From assembly GCF_002139855.1 (NCBI RefSeq), contig NZ_CP018789.1:1054001-1118000 (forward strand): DNA of 64,000 nt. The letters run 5' to 3'. The notes beneath the pieces are model-generated. The model saw only the letters and a list, made by a program, of their open reading frames with translations, made no database searches and had not been told where the DNA came from. Origin of the DNA: Campylobacter porcelli. GTDB taxonomy: Bacteria > Campylobacterota > Campylobacteria > Campylobacterales > Campylobacteraceae. Positions 49,446-58,396 of the stretch are shown here, one piece after another (position 1 is the stretch's first letter; every line of letters starts with the position of its first letter). The position numbers and the translations under genes are program-made.

Positions 49446-50518
49446 TTCGCACTAACCCTATTAATATTTTTACAGATTTTTTCAATTAGCAATGGTGGAA
49501 CACCCTCGCCAACCATATGTCTTATTTGAATATCACTAGCAAATTTTGGAATATCTAAATCAGGATTTATAGAGCTTAAAATAAAAATTTCTCTTAATGT
49601 CAAAACTCTTGCATCACTATATGTGCCATCACTTTGTAAGCGACCCGGATGGACATTGCTTTGAGATGATAGGCAATCATTTCTCATTGTTATTGTAGGC
49701 GCAGGTTTATCCCATTCAATGCGTTTATAAGAAGCCATATAACCTTTAGCTCTTTTGCCATCTTTAGTTTTTGGGAAATATATTTCATTTTCAAAAGCAG
49801 AATGCCCTGTTGGTGTATGTCTCATAGCTAAAATGTGGGATTCTATATGCTTTCTAGCATTGTGATTTTTTATTTTTGAATGCTCACCACTTTCCAATGA
49901 TGGCAAATGCCCTATCGCTTCCCTAACACTTACAAACCTACTATTTTTTTTAGGAATATTATAGGTATAATCTTTATTTGTCATTACAATTATCGCACGA
50001 AGTCTATTCTGTGGAATACCGTAATCGGCACAATTATAGACTTTCACATCAATATTATACCGCAGTGAATACCGAGAACGGATTATAAACTCTATGTTTT
50101 TAAAATCATTATCATATGGAAATAGCATATCTAAAAATCTAGCCACATTTTCAATTACTACAACTTTTGGCTTAATGCTATCTATAATATCAAAGGCTTC
50201 AAAAATCAAAAAATTTCTTTTATCTTTAAGCATATCTGCATTACTTTTATTTTTACCAATCAAAGATACGCCTTGACAAGGGGGGGTAGCTAAAATAAAG
50301 TCTATCTTAGCTTTTTTTGCTTCTTTTATAATTTCATTTTTAATTTCGCTTTGCGTAATATCGCCACAAATCATTTTTGAGTTTGGATGCCAAAATTCGT
50401 GTGTTTTTGCTCTTATGGGAAGTAACTCATTTGCCAACTTCATTTTAATATTACAATTAGCCAAGTTCATTTCAGCTATACCTGCACTTGAAAATAAAGA
50501 TAAACCATTTAATGCCAT
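49442..50518 (-). CDS. DNA cytosine-5 methyltransferase (first of tandem pair), with C7 tract in motif IV
   Basis: A 358-residue C5 methyltransferase paralogous to the next gene. Motif I LFSSAGIAE, motif IV TPPCQGVSLIGK (near residues 77-88), IENVARF, and the shared VHPGRLQSDGTYSDARVLT block. Codons for T-P-P of motif IV form seven consecutive C on the coding strand (50280-50286); slippage there would truncate the enzyme just at its catalytic Cys. First gene of the M-M-R operon. Confidence 0.93.
   Translation of the reverse strand: MALNGLSLFSSAGIAEMNLANCNIKMKLANELLPIRAKTHEFWHPNSKMICGDITQSEIKNEIIKEAKKAKIDFILATPPCQGVSLIGKNKSNADMLKDKRNFLIFEAFDIIDSIKPKVVVIENVARFLDMLFPYDNDFKNIEFIIRSRYSLRYNIDVKVYNCADYGIPQNRLRAIIVMTNKDYTYNIPKKNSRFVSVREAIGHLPSLESGEHSKIKNHNARKHIESHILAMRHTPTGHSAFENEIYFPKTKDGKRAKGYMASYKRIEWDKPAPTITMRNDCLSSQSNVHPGRLQSDGTYSDARVLTLREIFILSSINPDLDIPKFASDIQIRHMVGEGVPPLLIEKICKNINRVSAK
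50280..50286 (-). repeat. C7 tract in the methyltransferase catalytic motif
   Basis: ACCCCCCCTTGT encodes T-P-P-C. The sister gene encodes the same residues as ACACCGCCTTGT with no tract. Seven is at the lower end for slippage. Confidence 0.85.
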
Positions 50519-50619
50519 TTTTACATTCCTTTCTAAACATTATAAATATATGCTACCATCAATGGCATAGCTTGGTCTATTTGTAATAAATCAATATTTA
50601 ATTGCAACAAAGCCAACTA

Positions 50620-52161
50620 TTATAATCCTAAAATATTTACAATAATTAAGAAAGCTACGGCTGAACCTATCATAGATACTGGAAGCGTTATCACCCACGC
50701 TAGACCAATTGGCTTTAGCATTCCCCAATTAGCATTGCGATTATATAGCCCAATGCCAAGCACCGCTCCTATCAAAACATGGGTTGAGCTAATAGGTAGC
50801 CCCATCTTAGTAGCGATTAATATAACTATACTCGCTGATAGCTCAGCACTAAATCCAGTCGTAGGCAAAATCTCTGTAAGCTTAGTCCCAACTGTAGTGA
50901 TAACCTCTTTACCTAAAAACCATAGCCCTACCACAAGTGCCACGCCAAAAGTTACCATCGCAATTGCTGGGATTGCCGCAGTGCTATTTATGGCGTTATT
51001 TTTTAAAACATCTAAAATCGCAGCGAACGGACCAATGGCGTTTGCTATATCATTTGCCCCATGAGAGAATGCAAATGATGAGGCGGTAAATATCTGAAAC
51101 CAGCCAAAAATTCTATTAATGCCCTTTTGTGGATTGTCCTTTTTCATCATATTAACAATAGAAAAGCTAACCAAATACGCCGCTGTGCCAATAACAAATA
51201 GTATCCAAATAGTCTCAATGGTGCTAAATTTCAAATTCATATGCTTTAGCCCCTTAAACAAAAGCGTAGATGAGATAATCATCGCAGCAGTTGCGGCTAA
51301 AATCGGTATATGAATTCTCATATATTTCATCGCATCTATTAGCTTTTCTTGCTTTTTAAATTCCTTAATCTTCTCTCTAAATGGACTACTACTTACTACA
51401 TCTTCATCATCGCTAATAGCGATATTTCTAAGCTCTTGAATTTGCTCGGCTTCACTCTTATTTGATAGCTCTTTTATATAGCTCTCTTTAAAGCTTCGTT
51501 TTTGAGCTTTAATAGCTTTGATTTGTGATTGTAGCTCTGTGCTTGGAGTGATAATCTTGGTTTTAATGTAGCCAAATACCATATAAGCAATCACCCCACC
51601 CATCACAGGAGATACTACCCAGCTAAGTGCGATACTACCAATGGAGCTCCATTTTACCATATCTAGAGTATTGCCATCATTATAATATATATATCCCATT
51701 ATCAAGCTAGACCCCACGATACCACCTACAATAGCATGAGTAGTAGATACTGGCAAACCCTTTTTAGTAGCGATAAAGAGCCAAATTCCAGAGCTCATAA
51801 GGGCTGAGAGCATAACCGCAGCAAAAATCATAGGATTGACATTACCGCTATTTGGCAAGGTTACGATCCCACTTCTAATAGTATTTGTAACCTCCGCTCC
51901 AGCAAACACAGCACCGCTTAGCTCAAATACAGCAGCTATTATAAGTGCTTGTTTAATAGTAAGAGTTTTCGCTCCCACACTTGTGCCAAAGGCGTTAGCG
52001 ACATCATTGCCACCGATATTAAACGCCATAAATAGACCAAAAATACTAGCTAAGATAAAAAGCAGTAGATGATGGCCATCTATATATCCATAACCCCAAG
52101 TAAAAAAAACCACTAACGAAATGATAAAAAGCAAAGCAGCAAAAAGATTATCTCGACCCAA
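50620..52161 (-). CDS. Inorganic phosphate transporter (Pit family)
   Basis: A 513-residue inner-membrane phosphate permease, with ten or more helices in two repeats carrying the PiT signatures GGNDVANAFGTSVGAKTLT (N-terminal) and SHGANDIANAIGPFAAI (C-terminal), and GLPVSTTHAIVGGIVGS / GLPISSTHVLIGAVLGIG. A cytoplasmic loop of about 100 residues lies between the halves. The 100-base gap to the restriction operon upstream holds no clear terminator. Confidence 0.95.
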   Translation of the reverse strand: MGRDNLFAALLFIISLVVFFTWGYGYIDGHHLLLFILASIFGLFMAFNIGGNDVANAFGTSVGAKTLTIKQALIIAAVFELSGAVFAGAEVTNTIRSGIVTLPNSGNVNPMIFAAVMLSALMSSGIWLFIATKKGLPVSTTHAIVGGIVGSSLIMGYIYYNDGNTLDMVKWSSIGSIALSWVVSPVMGGVIAYMVFGYIKTKIITPSTELQSQIKAIKAQKRSFKESYIKELSNKSEAEQIQELRNIAISDDEDVVSSSPFREKIKEFKKQEKLIDAMKYMRIHIPILAATAAMIISSTLLFKGLKHMNLKFSTIETIWILFVIGTAAYLVSFSIVNMMKKDNPQKGINRIFGWFQIFTASSFAFSHGANDIANAIGPFAAILDVLKNNAINSTAAIPAIAMVTFGVALVVGLWFLGKEVITTVGTKLTEILPTTGFSAELSASIVILIATKMGLPISSTHVLIGAVLGIGLYNRNANWGMLKPIGLAWVITLPVSMIGSAVAFLIIVNILGL

Positions 52162-52212
52162 GCAAACCCCCTCTAATCTCTTTTATTATGATTTTATTTT
52201 ATCTTTTTCGGC

Positions 52213-53136
52213 TTAAATTTTTACTGAATTTAATGCAAATTTAATGGATTGTATATAACTTTTATTATCAGCTTTAGACTGATAGGCTATATCAAAAGCG
52301 GTGCCGTGATCGACACTTGTGCGAATGATTGGTAAATTTAAGCTTATATTAATAGAGCGGTCAAAATATAACGCCTTTAGCGGTGCTAAGCCAACATCGT
52401 GATAAAGGGCGATTAGGCGATTAGTTGATTTTAGAGAATTTGGTGTAAATGCCGCATCAGGCACAAGCGGACCTATAAAAATAGGCTTATTTAGTATATT
52501 ATTTACCTCTTTTATAGCTCTTTTGATCTCAATCTCCTCTTTTCCGCCGATAGTTCCATTATCACTAGCGTGGGGATTAAAGCCTAAGACCCCTACTTTT
52601 TCAAATTTCGTAGAGGTGTAAAAATCGAGCAAAAATCGCTTAAGAGATTTAAATTTAATCTTTTTGCTAACATCTTTTAATGCTATATGATCGCTAAATA
52701 ACGCTACATAAAGCTCATCACACCCAAGCATCATAATCGCATCACGATTAAAGTAGCTACTAAGTGCGTCAGTATGCCCTTTATATGGGATTTTGGCTCT
52801 TTTCCAACTCTCTTTATTTATTGGCAAGGTTACAAGTGCGTCTGCTTTGCCTTTGGCGGTGAAATTTAAGGCGTTTTCAAAGCTAATAAATGAGAATTTA
52901 CCGCTTTTTTTGCTTACCTCGCCTGGCTTTATCTCAAAATCATCGCCACACTCATATATATCAAATTCAGGCGGAATATAGCTATTTAAGAGCTTTGCAG
53001 CACGGCTTAATAGCTTGGAATTTATAAAATATATTGGTTTGCAAATTTGAATTATATCTTTATGACTTTTTAGGGCAATCTCAATGCCAACGCCATTTAT
53101 ATCCCCTACGCTAATTGCAATTTTAGGCCTCATCAA
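52213..53136 (-). CDS. pdxA: 4-hydroxythreonine-4-phosphate dehydrogenase
   Basis: A 307-residue enzyme of pyridoxal phosphate synthesis. Start KIAISVGDINGVGIEI (classic PdxA), metal His residues in YKGHTDAL and ALYHDVGLAPLKAL, and RTSVDHGTAFDIAY near the C-terminus. It follows pdxJ with a 14-base overlap; PdxA and PdxJ act in succession in the pathway. Confidence 0.96.
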   Translation of the reverse strand: MMRPKIAISVGDINGVGIEIALKSHKDIIQICKPIYFINSKLLSRAAKLLNSYIPPEFDIYECGDDFEIKPGEVSKKSGKFSFISFENALNFTAKGKADALVTLPINKESWKRAKIPYKGHTDALSSYFNRDAIMMLGCDELYVALFSDHIALKDVSKKIKFKSLKRFLLDFYTSTKFEKVGVLGFNPHASDNGTIGGKEEIEIKRAIKEVNNILNKPIFIGPLVPDAAFTPNSLKSTNRLIALYHDVGLAPLKALYFDRSINISLNLPIIRTSVDHGTAFDIAYQSKADNKSYIQSIKFALNSVKI

Positions 53137-53890
53137 TCAGCCTTTTCATCTCTTTTATAGCTTGATCTAAACCTACAAATACCGATCGTGCTACTATGCT
53201 TTGACCTATATTTAGCTCAAAAATTTCTGGAATTTTAGCGATAAGCCCTACATTTTGGTAGTTTAGCCCATGACCGGCTGCGACTTTTAGCCCTATATTT
53301 TTAGCAAATTTAGCCCCAACCCTAATCCTATCAAGCTCAGCTTCTAAAGCCTCTTTAATATCCATATTCTCTAAAGATTTAATGCTAAATTTGGTCTTAG
53401 AGATATTAGAAAATGCCATTAAATAAGCATTAGCAAAGCTCCCAGTATGTAGCTCAATCGTGCTTACGCCTAGCTCTTTAGCTGCTTTTATATCATCTAA
53501 ATTTGGATCTATAAACAAAGATACATCGATATTAGCACCCATCATAGCCTTAATCGCTGAAGGTAGCTCAGGGCTACTAAGGTTTAATCCCCCCTCTGTG
53601 GTTAGCTCTTGACGCTTTTCTGGCACTATGGTAGCGCGGTTAGGTCGCAAGCTTAAGACTATATCTGTAATCGCAGTTGCGCACTCTAAATTTACTGGAA
53701 TTGAGCAAAAATTTATAATATTTTTCGCATCTATATCATCTATATGTCTGCGATCTTCACGAAGATGGATTGTGATCTGATCGGCCCTAGCACCAATGGC
53801 TAAATACATCGCATTTAATATATCTGGGTCATTTACCTGCCTTGCTTGTCTAAGTATAGCTATGTGATCTATATTTACACCTAATTTCAT
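53123..53890 (-). CDS. pdxJ: Pyridoxine 5'-phosphate synthase
   Basis: A 255-residue TIM-barrel enzyme that condenses the PdxA product with deoxyxylulose phosphate. Motifs: LGVNIDHIAILRQAR, ITIHLREDRRHI, PVNLECA, IELHTGSFANAY, AGHGLNYQNV and GQSIVARSVFVGL. Full length. Overlaps pdxA by 14 bases and starts 2 bases after the J-domain gene. Confidence 0.97.
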   Translation of the reverse strand: MKLGVNIDHIAILRQARQVNDPDILNAMYLAIGARADQITIHLREDRRHIDDIDAKNIINFCSIPVNLECATAITDIVLSLRPNRATIVPEKRQELTTEGGLNLSSPELPSAIKAMMGANIDVSLFIDPNLDDIKAAKELGVSTIELHTGSFANAYLMAFSNISKTKFSIKSLENMDIKEALEAELDRIRVGAKFAKNIGLKVAAGHGLNYQNVGLIAKIPEIFELNIGQSIVARSVFVGLDQAIKEMKRLIDEA

Positions 53891-53892
53891 AT

Positions 53893-54723
53893 CTATCCTT
53901 GTGATTTTATAAAATTTTTTTGCTCTTGAAAATATGGTTTTAAGGCCTCATAAGCTAAGCCGATTTTTTGAAATTTATCTGTGTAGCTCTTTTTAATCTC
54001 ATCTGATTTGATCGCATTGCGATCTGGGTGGTAAATTTTAATTAAATTTAAATAACTAGCTCGAACTGTATCATAATCATCGCCCACTTCGCACCCAAGA
54101 GTGTGAAAGTGGTCTTCTAAAAGCGTAGCTAGCATAGTAAATTTGCGTTTATACTCTTTAGAGTTTAATGCGTTAAATCTGCGTTTGAAAAGCTCAAATT
54201 CATCTTTATTATAGTTGAAATTTACCGTATATTTTAAATGCTCTTTTATGTTTATTATATTTGAAAGGGTATCTATATCTTTTTGGCTTTTTGGGGTAAA
54301 AAATAGCCAATTTTGTCGCGGGAAATAGTCGCAATTAGCATCATTAAATCCACGCATTAGATATTTTGCAAATAGCTCTTCGCTATTTTTAAGATCAAAT
54401 AAAACTTTAGAATCTTCAAATTTAATATCTATATCTATTAATATTTGTAGTGAAGTTGGATTTTTATATATTAGCTTAATATTTTTATGATGAGTAAGCC
54501 AAAACTCAACCCCACTTCCAACGGTTTTTCTATATAAATTTGCTATAAATTTAAGTAGATATTTACGCTGGATTAGTTCATTTTCATTATAAAATATAAT
54601 AATTCTATCACGAGTTCCAATCACATTAGCAAAGCTTTGGCGTATTTTATAGATAAGATTTAGATATAAATCACAATCATCAGTTACAATAGTAATTGAC
54701 TCTAATGTCTGTGTAATCTCCAT
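53893..54723 (-). CDS. Protein with C-terminal J-domain
   Basis: A 276-residue protein. The last 65 residues are a DnaJ domain with intact HPD (LIKIYHPDRNA) and flanking helices; the first 200 residues are not recognised. It is expected to recruit DnaK to some client through its N-terminal part. I recall a DnaJ-like gene at this place in C. jejuni. It sits between bpt and pdxJ on the same strand. Confidence 0.85.
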   Translation of the reverse strand: MEITQTLESITIVTDDCDLYLNLIYKIRQSFANVIGTRDRIIIFYNENELIQRKYLLKFIANLYRKTVGSGVEFWLTHHKNIKLIYKNPTSLQILIDIDIKFEDSKVLFDLKNSEELFAKYLMRGFNDANCDYFPRQNWLFFTPKSQKDIDTLSNIINIKEHLKYTVNFNYNKDEFELFKRRFNALNSKEYKRKFTMLATLLEDHFHTLGCEVGDDYDTVRASYLNLIKIYHPDRNAIKSDEIKKSYTDKFQKIGLAYEALKPYFQEQKNFIKSQG

Positions 54724-54773
54724 TTCAAGCCCTATAAATTTATTTTAAGGTTATTAAAGCAAATTATGTTCCA

Positions 54774-55535
54774 CTAAATCCAAATCGCCATCTCATCAAG
54801 CTCAGAGTAATCTTGTAAAATTTGATATGGTTTATAGTCGCTTTTATACTCCAAGCTTTCACAACCTTTAACATAAAATCCTAGATATATCCATGGCAAT
54901 TTATGTGCTTTTGCTATTAAAATTTGATTTAAAAGCGAGTATTTCCCAAGGCTCAAATATGCATAATCTATGTCCCAAAAGCAGTAAATTGAGCTAATGC
55001 CATCAGCGGTAATATCGATAAGATCAACACAAATCAAGCTATCTCCATCATAATAATCCACCTCAAAGCCAAACTCCCCAGCACCATCTACATAGACATC
55101 AAAATATCGCTCATAATCCATCTGATGATACTTCCAACCACGCTTATTTTCCATAAATTTATGATATTTTTCATATAAATTTATATGCTTTTGGCTTATG
55201 TGTGGGCGAGTTATGATAGCTTCTATTTTAGCCTCTTCATTTTTACTGATTACTCGCCTTAGGCTTTTGGTGAATTTGAATTTTTCAGCATCAATTCTTA
55301 GGCTTTTACACTCACTGCATCCATCGCAAATTGGCTTGGAGAAGTATTTGCCAAATCTCCTATATCCATGCTCTACCAAAGCGGAGTTATAATCATACGA
55401 AGCATTAAATATATATTTATAACTACTCCTAGCCATTTTCCCATTCAGATACGCACATGGCGTATCAAGGGTGCTAAACTCAATCTCAGTCAAGCTTTTT
55501 AATATCCGAATATTTGATGAATTCCATAAATTCAT
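54774..55535 (-). CDS. bpt: Aspartate/glutamate leucyltransferase-arginyltransferase family (Bpt/Ate)
   Basis: A 253-residue aminoacyl-tRNA-protein transferase of the bacterial N-degron pathway. Motifs: a Cys-rich N-terminal domain (ICDGCSECKSLRI), RRFGKYFSKP, ISSIYCFWDIDYAYLSLGKY and the C-terminal IYLGFYVKGCESLEYKSDY. The long ATG start gives a 50-base overlap with the preceding small gene; a TTG at 55495 (L-T-E-I-E-F), overlapping that gene's stop, fits family length better and may be the real start. Confidence 0.9.
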   Translation of the reverse strand: MNLWNSSNIRILKSLTEIEFSTLDTPCAYLNGKMARSSYKYIFNASYDYNSALVEHGYRRFGKYFSKPICDGCSECKSLRIDAEKFKFTKSLRRVISKNEEAKIEAIITRPHISQKHINLYEKYHKFMENKRGWKYHQMDYERYFDVYVDGAGEFGFEVDYYDGDSLICVDLIDITADGISSIYCFWDIDYAYLSLGKYSLLNQILIAKAHKLPWIYLGFYVKGCESLEYKSDYKPYQILQDYSELDEMAIWI

Positions 55536-55677
55536 CCCTTAGCTTAGCCTCCTTATGGGCTTCATCAAATATATCCTTAATCTCATCTTTATTTGGATTT
55601 GACTGCTTTGGCGTGGCTTTTTGCTCTTTTACCATCTTGCCTTTTATCTCTTTTAAACTATCTAAAAAATCCATCAA
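55486..55677 (-). CDS. Small conserved hypothetical protein
   Basis: A 63-residue charged helical protein (MMDFLDSLKEIKGKMVKEQK and a Glu/Lys-rich C-terminal half). No known family. It lies between pycA (no gap) and bpt in the same orientation, and I recall a small gene at this place in C. jejuni. Confidence 0.7.
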   Translation of the reverse strand: MMDFLDSLKEIKGKMVKEQKATPKQSNPNKDEIKDIFDEAHKEAKLRDEFMEFIKYSDIKKLD

Positions 55678-57123
55678 TTATCCATTTTCTCTACTAGATT
55701 TTACCTTTTGGATCGCTGCGGCTATGGCTGCGATTACCTCTTCTTTGTTCTCTTGGTTGCTATCGTGGGTATTTTCTAATATATCTTGAAGTCTCTCTTC
55801 GATATAGCTAGTATCAAAAAATCCGCGTCTAAAGTGCCTTCTTTTAGATATTGCCAATAAAAATGGTAGCGTAGTTCTAACGCCTTCAATAGTAAATTCA
55901 TCTAAGGCTCTCTCAAGCTTGCTTACAGCTAAATCATAACTTCTAGCTTTTACAATTAGCTTAGCCACAAGTGAGTCATAAAATGGCGGTATAGAGTATC
56001 CTTGATACATATGGCTATCTACCCTTACGCCAGGCCCTAAGGCTGGGAAGTAGCCAGTTATCTTACCAGGGCTTGGGATAAAGTTTTTCCACACATTCTC
56101 AGCCGTAATCCTAGCTTCTATAGCCACCCCTTGTGGTTTAACCTCGGTTTGGTCTATATCTAGTATCTCGCCTGCAGCAATGCGAATTTGTCTAGAGATG
56201 AGATCTACTCCTACTATCTCTTCAGTTACGCCGTGTTCGACTTGAATTCTAGTATTCATCTCCATAAAATAAAAATTATTATAATCATCTAATAAAAACT
56301 CAATCGTCCCCGCATTAGTATATCCCACAGCCTTAGCTGCTGCTACTGCTGCTACCCCCATTCTTTTGCGTAAATCCTCGCTGATAGTAGGACAAGGTGC
56401 TATCTCGATAACCTTTTGATGGCGTCTTTGGATAGAGCAATCACGCTCACAAAGGTGGATTAGATTGCCATAATTATCACCTAAAATTTGAAACTCAATA
56501 TGTCTAGGCTTGACAATTAATTTCTCCATAAAGACCTCATCGTTATTGAAAAACGCCTTAGCCTCCCTTTTACAACTCTCATAGCTACTTTCAAGTTCAG
56601 CTGGATCCCACACCTCTCTAATGCCACGACCACCGCCGCCGCCGCTTGCTTTTAAGATAACTGGATAGCCAATTTTTTCAGCTTCTAATTTTATGGTTTC
56701 TATACTTTCTTTATTTAACGCCTCAGTCCCTGGCACGACTGGAATGCCATTTTTATGCATTAAATTTCTAGCGATATTTTTATTTCCCATCTTTAAAATG
56801 ACTTCAGATTTTGGCCCTATAAATGTAAGTCCCGCATCTTCAACCAACTTAGCAAATTCATAATTTTCACTTAAAAATCCATACCCTGGGTGTATCGCAT
56901 CAGCCCCACAAGCCTTAGCCACTTCTACAATTCTACTAGCGTCTAAGTAGCCTTTTATCGGATCTTTGCCTATCTCATACGCCTCATCAGCGACCTTGAC
57001 ATGGAGTGAGTCTTTATCTGGCTCTGTGTAAATAGCTACATTTTTAATATGTAAATCCTTACACGCCCTAACGATTCTAACAGCTATTTCGCCACGATTG
57101 GCAATTAAAATTTTATATATCAT
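55678..57123 (-). CDS. pycA: Biotin carboxylase subunit, probably pyruvate carboxylase subunit A
   Basis: A 481-residue biotin carboxylase that carboxylates biotin with ATP and bicarbonate. Motifs: ILIANRGEIAVRIVRA, HPGYGFLSEN, ATP-grasp loop KASGGGGGRGIREV, CERDCSIQRRHQKVIE, FMEMNTRIQVEHGVTE and AKLIVKA. AccC and PycA subunits are hard to tell apart. Length and gene order (next to the small gene and bpt, as I recall Cj1037c) favour PycA of two-subunit pyruvate carboxylase. The biotin-bearing PycB is not in the window. Confidence 0.9.
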   Translation of the reverse strand: MIYKILIANRGEIAVRIVRACKDLHIKNVAIYTEPDKDSLHVKVADEAYEIGKDPIKGYLDASRIVEVAKACGADAIHPGYGFLSENYEFAKLVEDAGLTFIGPKSEVILKMGNKNIARNLMHKNGIPVVPGTEALNKESIETIKLEAEKIGYPVILKASGGGGGRGIREVWDPAELESSYESCKREAKAFFNNDEVFMEKLIVKPRHIEFQILGDNYGNLIHLCERDCSIQRRHQKVIEIAPCPTISEDLRKRMGVAAVAAAKAVGYTNAGTIEFLLDDYNNFYFMEMNTRIQVEHGVTEEIVGVDLISRQIRIAAGEILDIDQTEVKPQGVAIEARITAENVWKNFIPSPGKITGYFPALGPGVRVDSHMYQGYSIPPFYDSLVAKLIVKARSYDLAVSKLERALDEFTIEGVRTTLPFLLAISKRRHFRRGFFDTSYIEERLQDILENTHDSNQENKEEVIAAIAAAIQKVKSSRENG

Positions 57124-57235
57124 AAAGTTACCCTTTTAAAAATTTTGATCAATTCTAGCTAAATTTGGTTATTTTTTAGCTAAAAATAGAAAAATAAATT
57201 TAAATTTTAAATAATGCGTTACATTAGCTTAGCCA

Positions 57236-58396
57236 TCAAGCCAAATTTAACCTAACTCCGCTTGGGATATTTACTATCCTATCAGCTAGATATTTGGCAT
57301 TTTTATTCTCATCTTTTATGCAGTTTTTATACATATCTAGCTCACTTATTAATCTCCACGCTGGACGCATCATCACTGATTTTTCATTAGCATATTTTAG
57401 CAGTTCATCACGACTATTTTTATCATCTAAGATAATACCCATTAGCCAGTAATTACTAAGGCAATCCTTAGGCTCATTAATAAATTTTATCCCCAAGTTA
57501 TCAAAAAATTTAGCATATTTTTGAGCTAACTCTCTTTTGTCTTTTAAATATATATCTAGATTTTCAAGTTGAGCTTTTAGCAATCCAGCGTTTAAATTTG
57601 GCATTCTGTAATTATATGCGATATAATCGTGATTATACTCATATGGGTGGGGGACTTTGGCTGTGGTGCTTAGGTGCTTAGCCATTTTAGCTACATTCTC
57701 ATCATCGCTTATTAGCACCCCACCGCCGCCGCTTGTAGCTATCTTATTACCATTAAACGAAAACACCCCCGCAAGGCCAAATCTCCCACTATGAGTGCCC
57801 TTATACAAACTACCTAAGCTTTCAGCACTATCTTCAACCAAATTTATCCCCCAAATATCACAAATTTGAGCTATCTCATCTATCTTACACATCATACCAA
57901 ATGTATGCATAGGCACGCAAGCTGATATAAATTTGTTACTAATTTTATTGTAGCATTTGCCATCTTTTTTGCCACAATTTTTATCTAAAAATTTACTTAA
58001 GCTACTTGGGCTCATTCCCATCGTATCCATATCTACATCTACAAATACCGCACTAGCACCAGTATAGCTAATCGCATTTGCCGTAGCTACAAAACTCAAA
58101 GGCTGAGTTATAACCTCATCACCAGCCCTTACCCCAGCACATATCAAAGCTATATGTAAAGCCGCCGTGCCACTACTCATAGCCACAGCATATTTAGCCC
58201 CTGTTATCCTAGCCATATCCATCTCTATATCAGTTACAAACTGCCCCACACTAGAGACAAATCCACTATCTATACACTGCTTTAAATATCTCATCTCATT
58301 GCCAATGAATTTTGGCTCGTGTAAGGCGACGCTTTGGGCTTTATACTCATCTTTTATAAATTTAATTATCTTTTCATATATCTTACATCTTTCCAT
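57236..58396 (-). CDS. legC: LegC-like nucleotide-sugar aminotransferase (DegT/DnrJ/EryC1 family)
   Basis: A 386-residue PLP aminotransferase. It has the LegC-type opening VALHEPKFIGNEMRYLKQCI and DSGFVSSVGQFV, then MSSGTAALHIAL, LVEDSAESLGS, the PLP lysine in FSFNGNKIATSGGGG (near 217) and YNYRMPNLNAGLLKAQLE. In the legionaminic acid route it aminates the 4-keto sugar made by LegB, which is the next gene upstream (14-base overlap). It probably supplies flagellin glycosylation; assignment to Leg rather than another DATDH-type sugar is by resemblance. Confidence 0.85.
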   Translation of the reverse strand: MERCKIYEKIIKFIKDEYKAQSVALHEPKFIGNEMRYLKQCIDSGFVSSVGQFVTDIEMDMARITGAKYAVAMSSGTAALHIALICAGVRAGDEVITQPLSFVATANAISYTGASAVFVDVDMDTMGMSPSSLSKFLDKNCGKKDGKCYNKISNKFISACVPMHTFGMMCKIDEIAQICDIWGINLVEDSAESLGSLYKGTHSGRFGLAGVFSFNGNKIATSGGGGVLISDDENVAKMAKHLSTTAKVPHPYEYNHDYIAYNYRMPNLNAGLLKAQLENLDIYLKDKRELAQKYAKFFDNLGIKFINEPKDCLSNYWLMGIILDDKNSRDELLKYANEKSVMMRPAWRLISELDMYKNCIKDENKNAKYLADRIVNIPSGVRLNLA

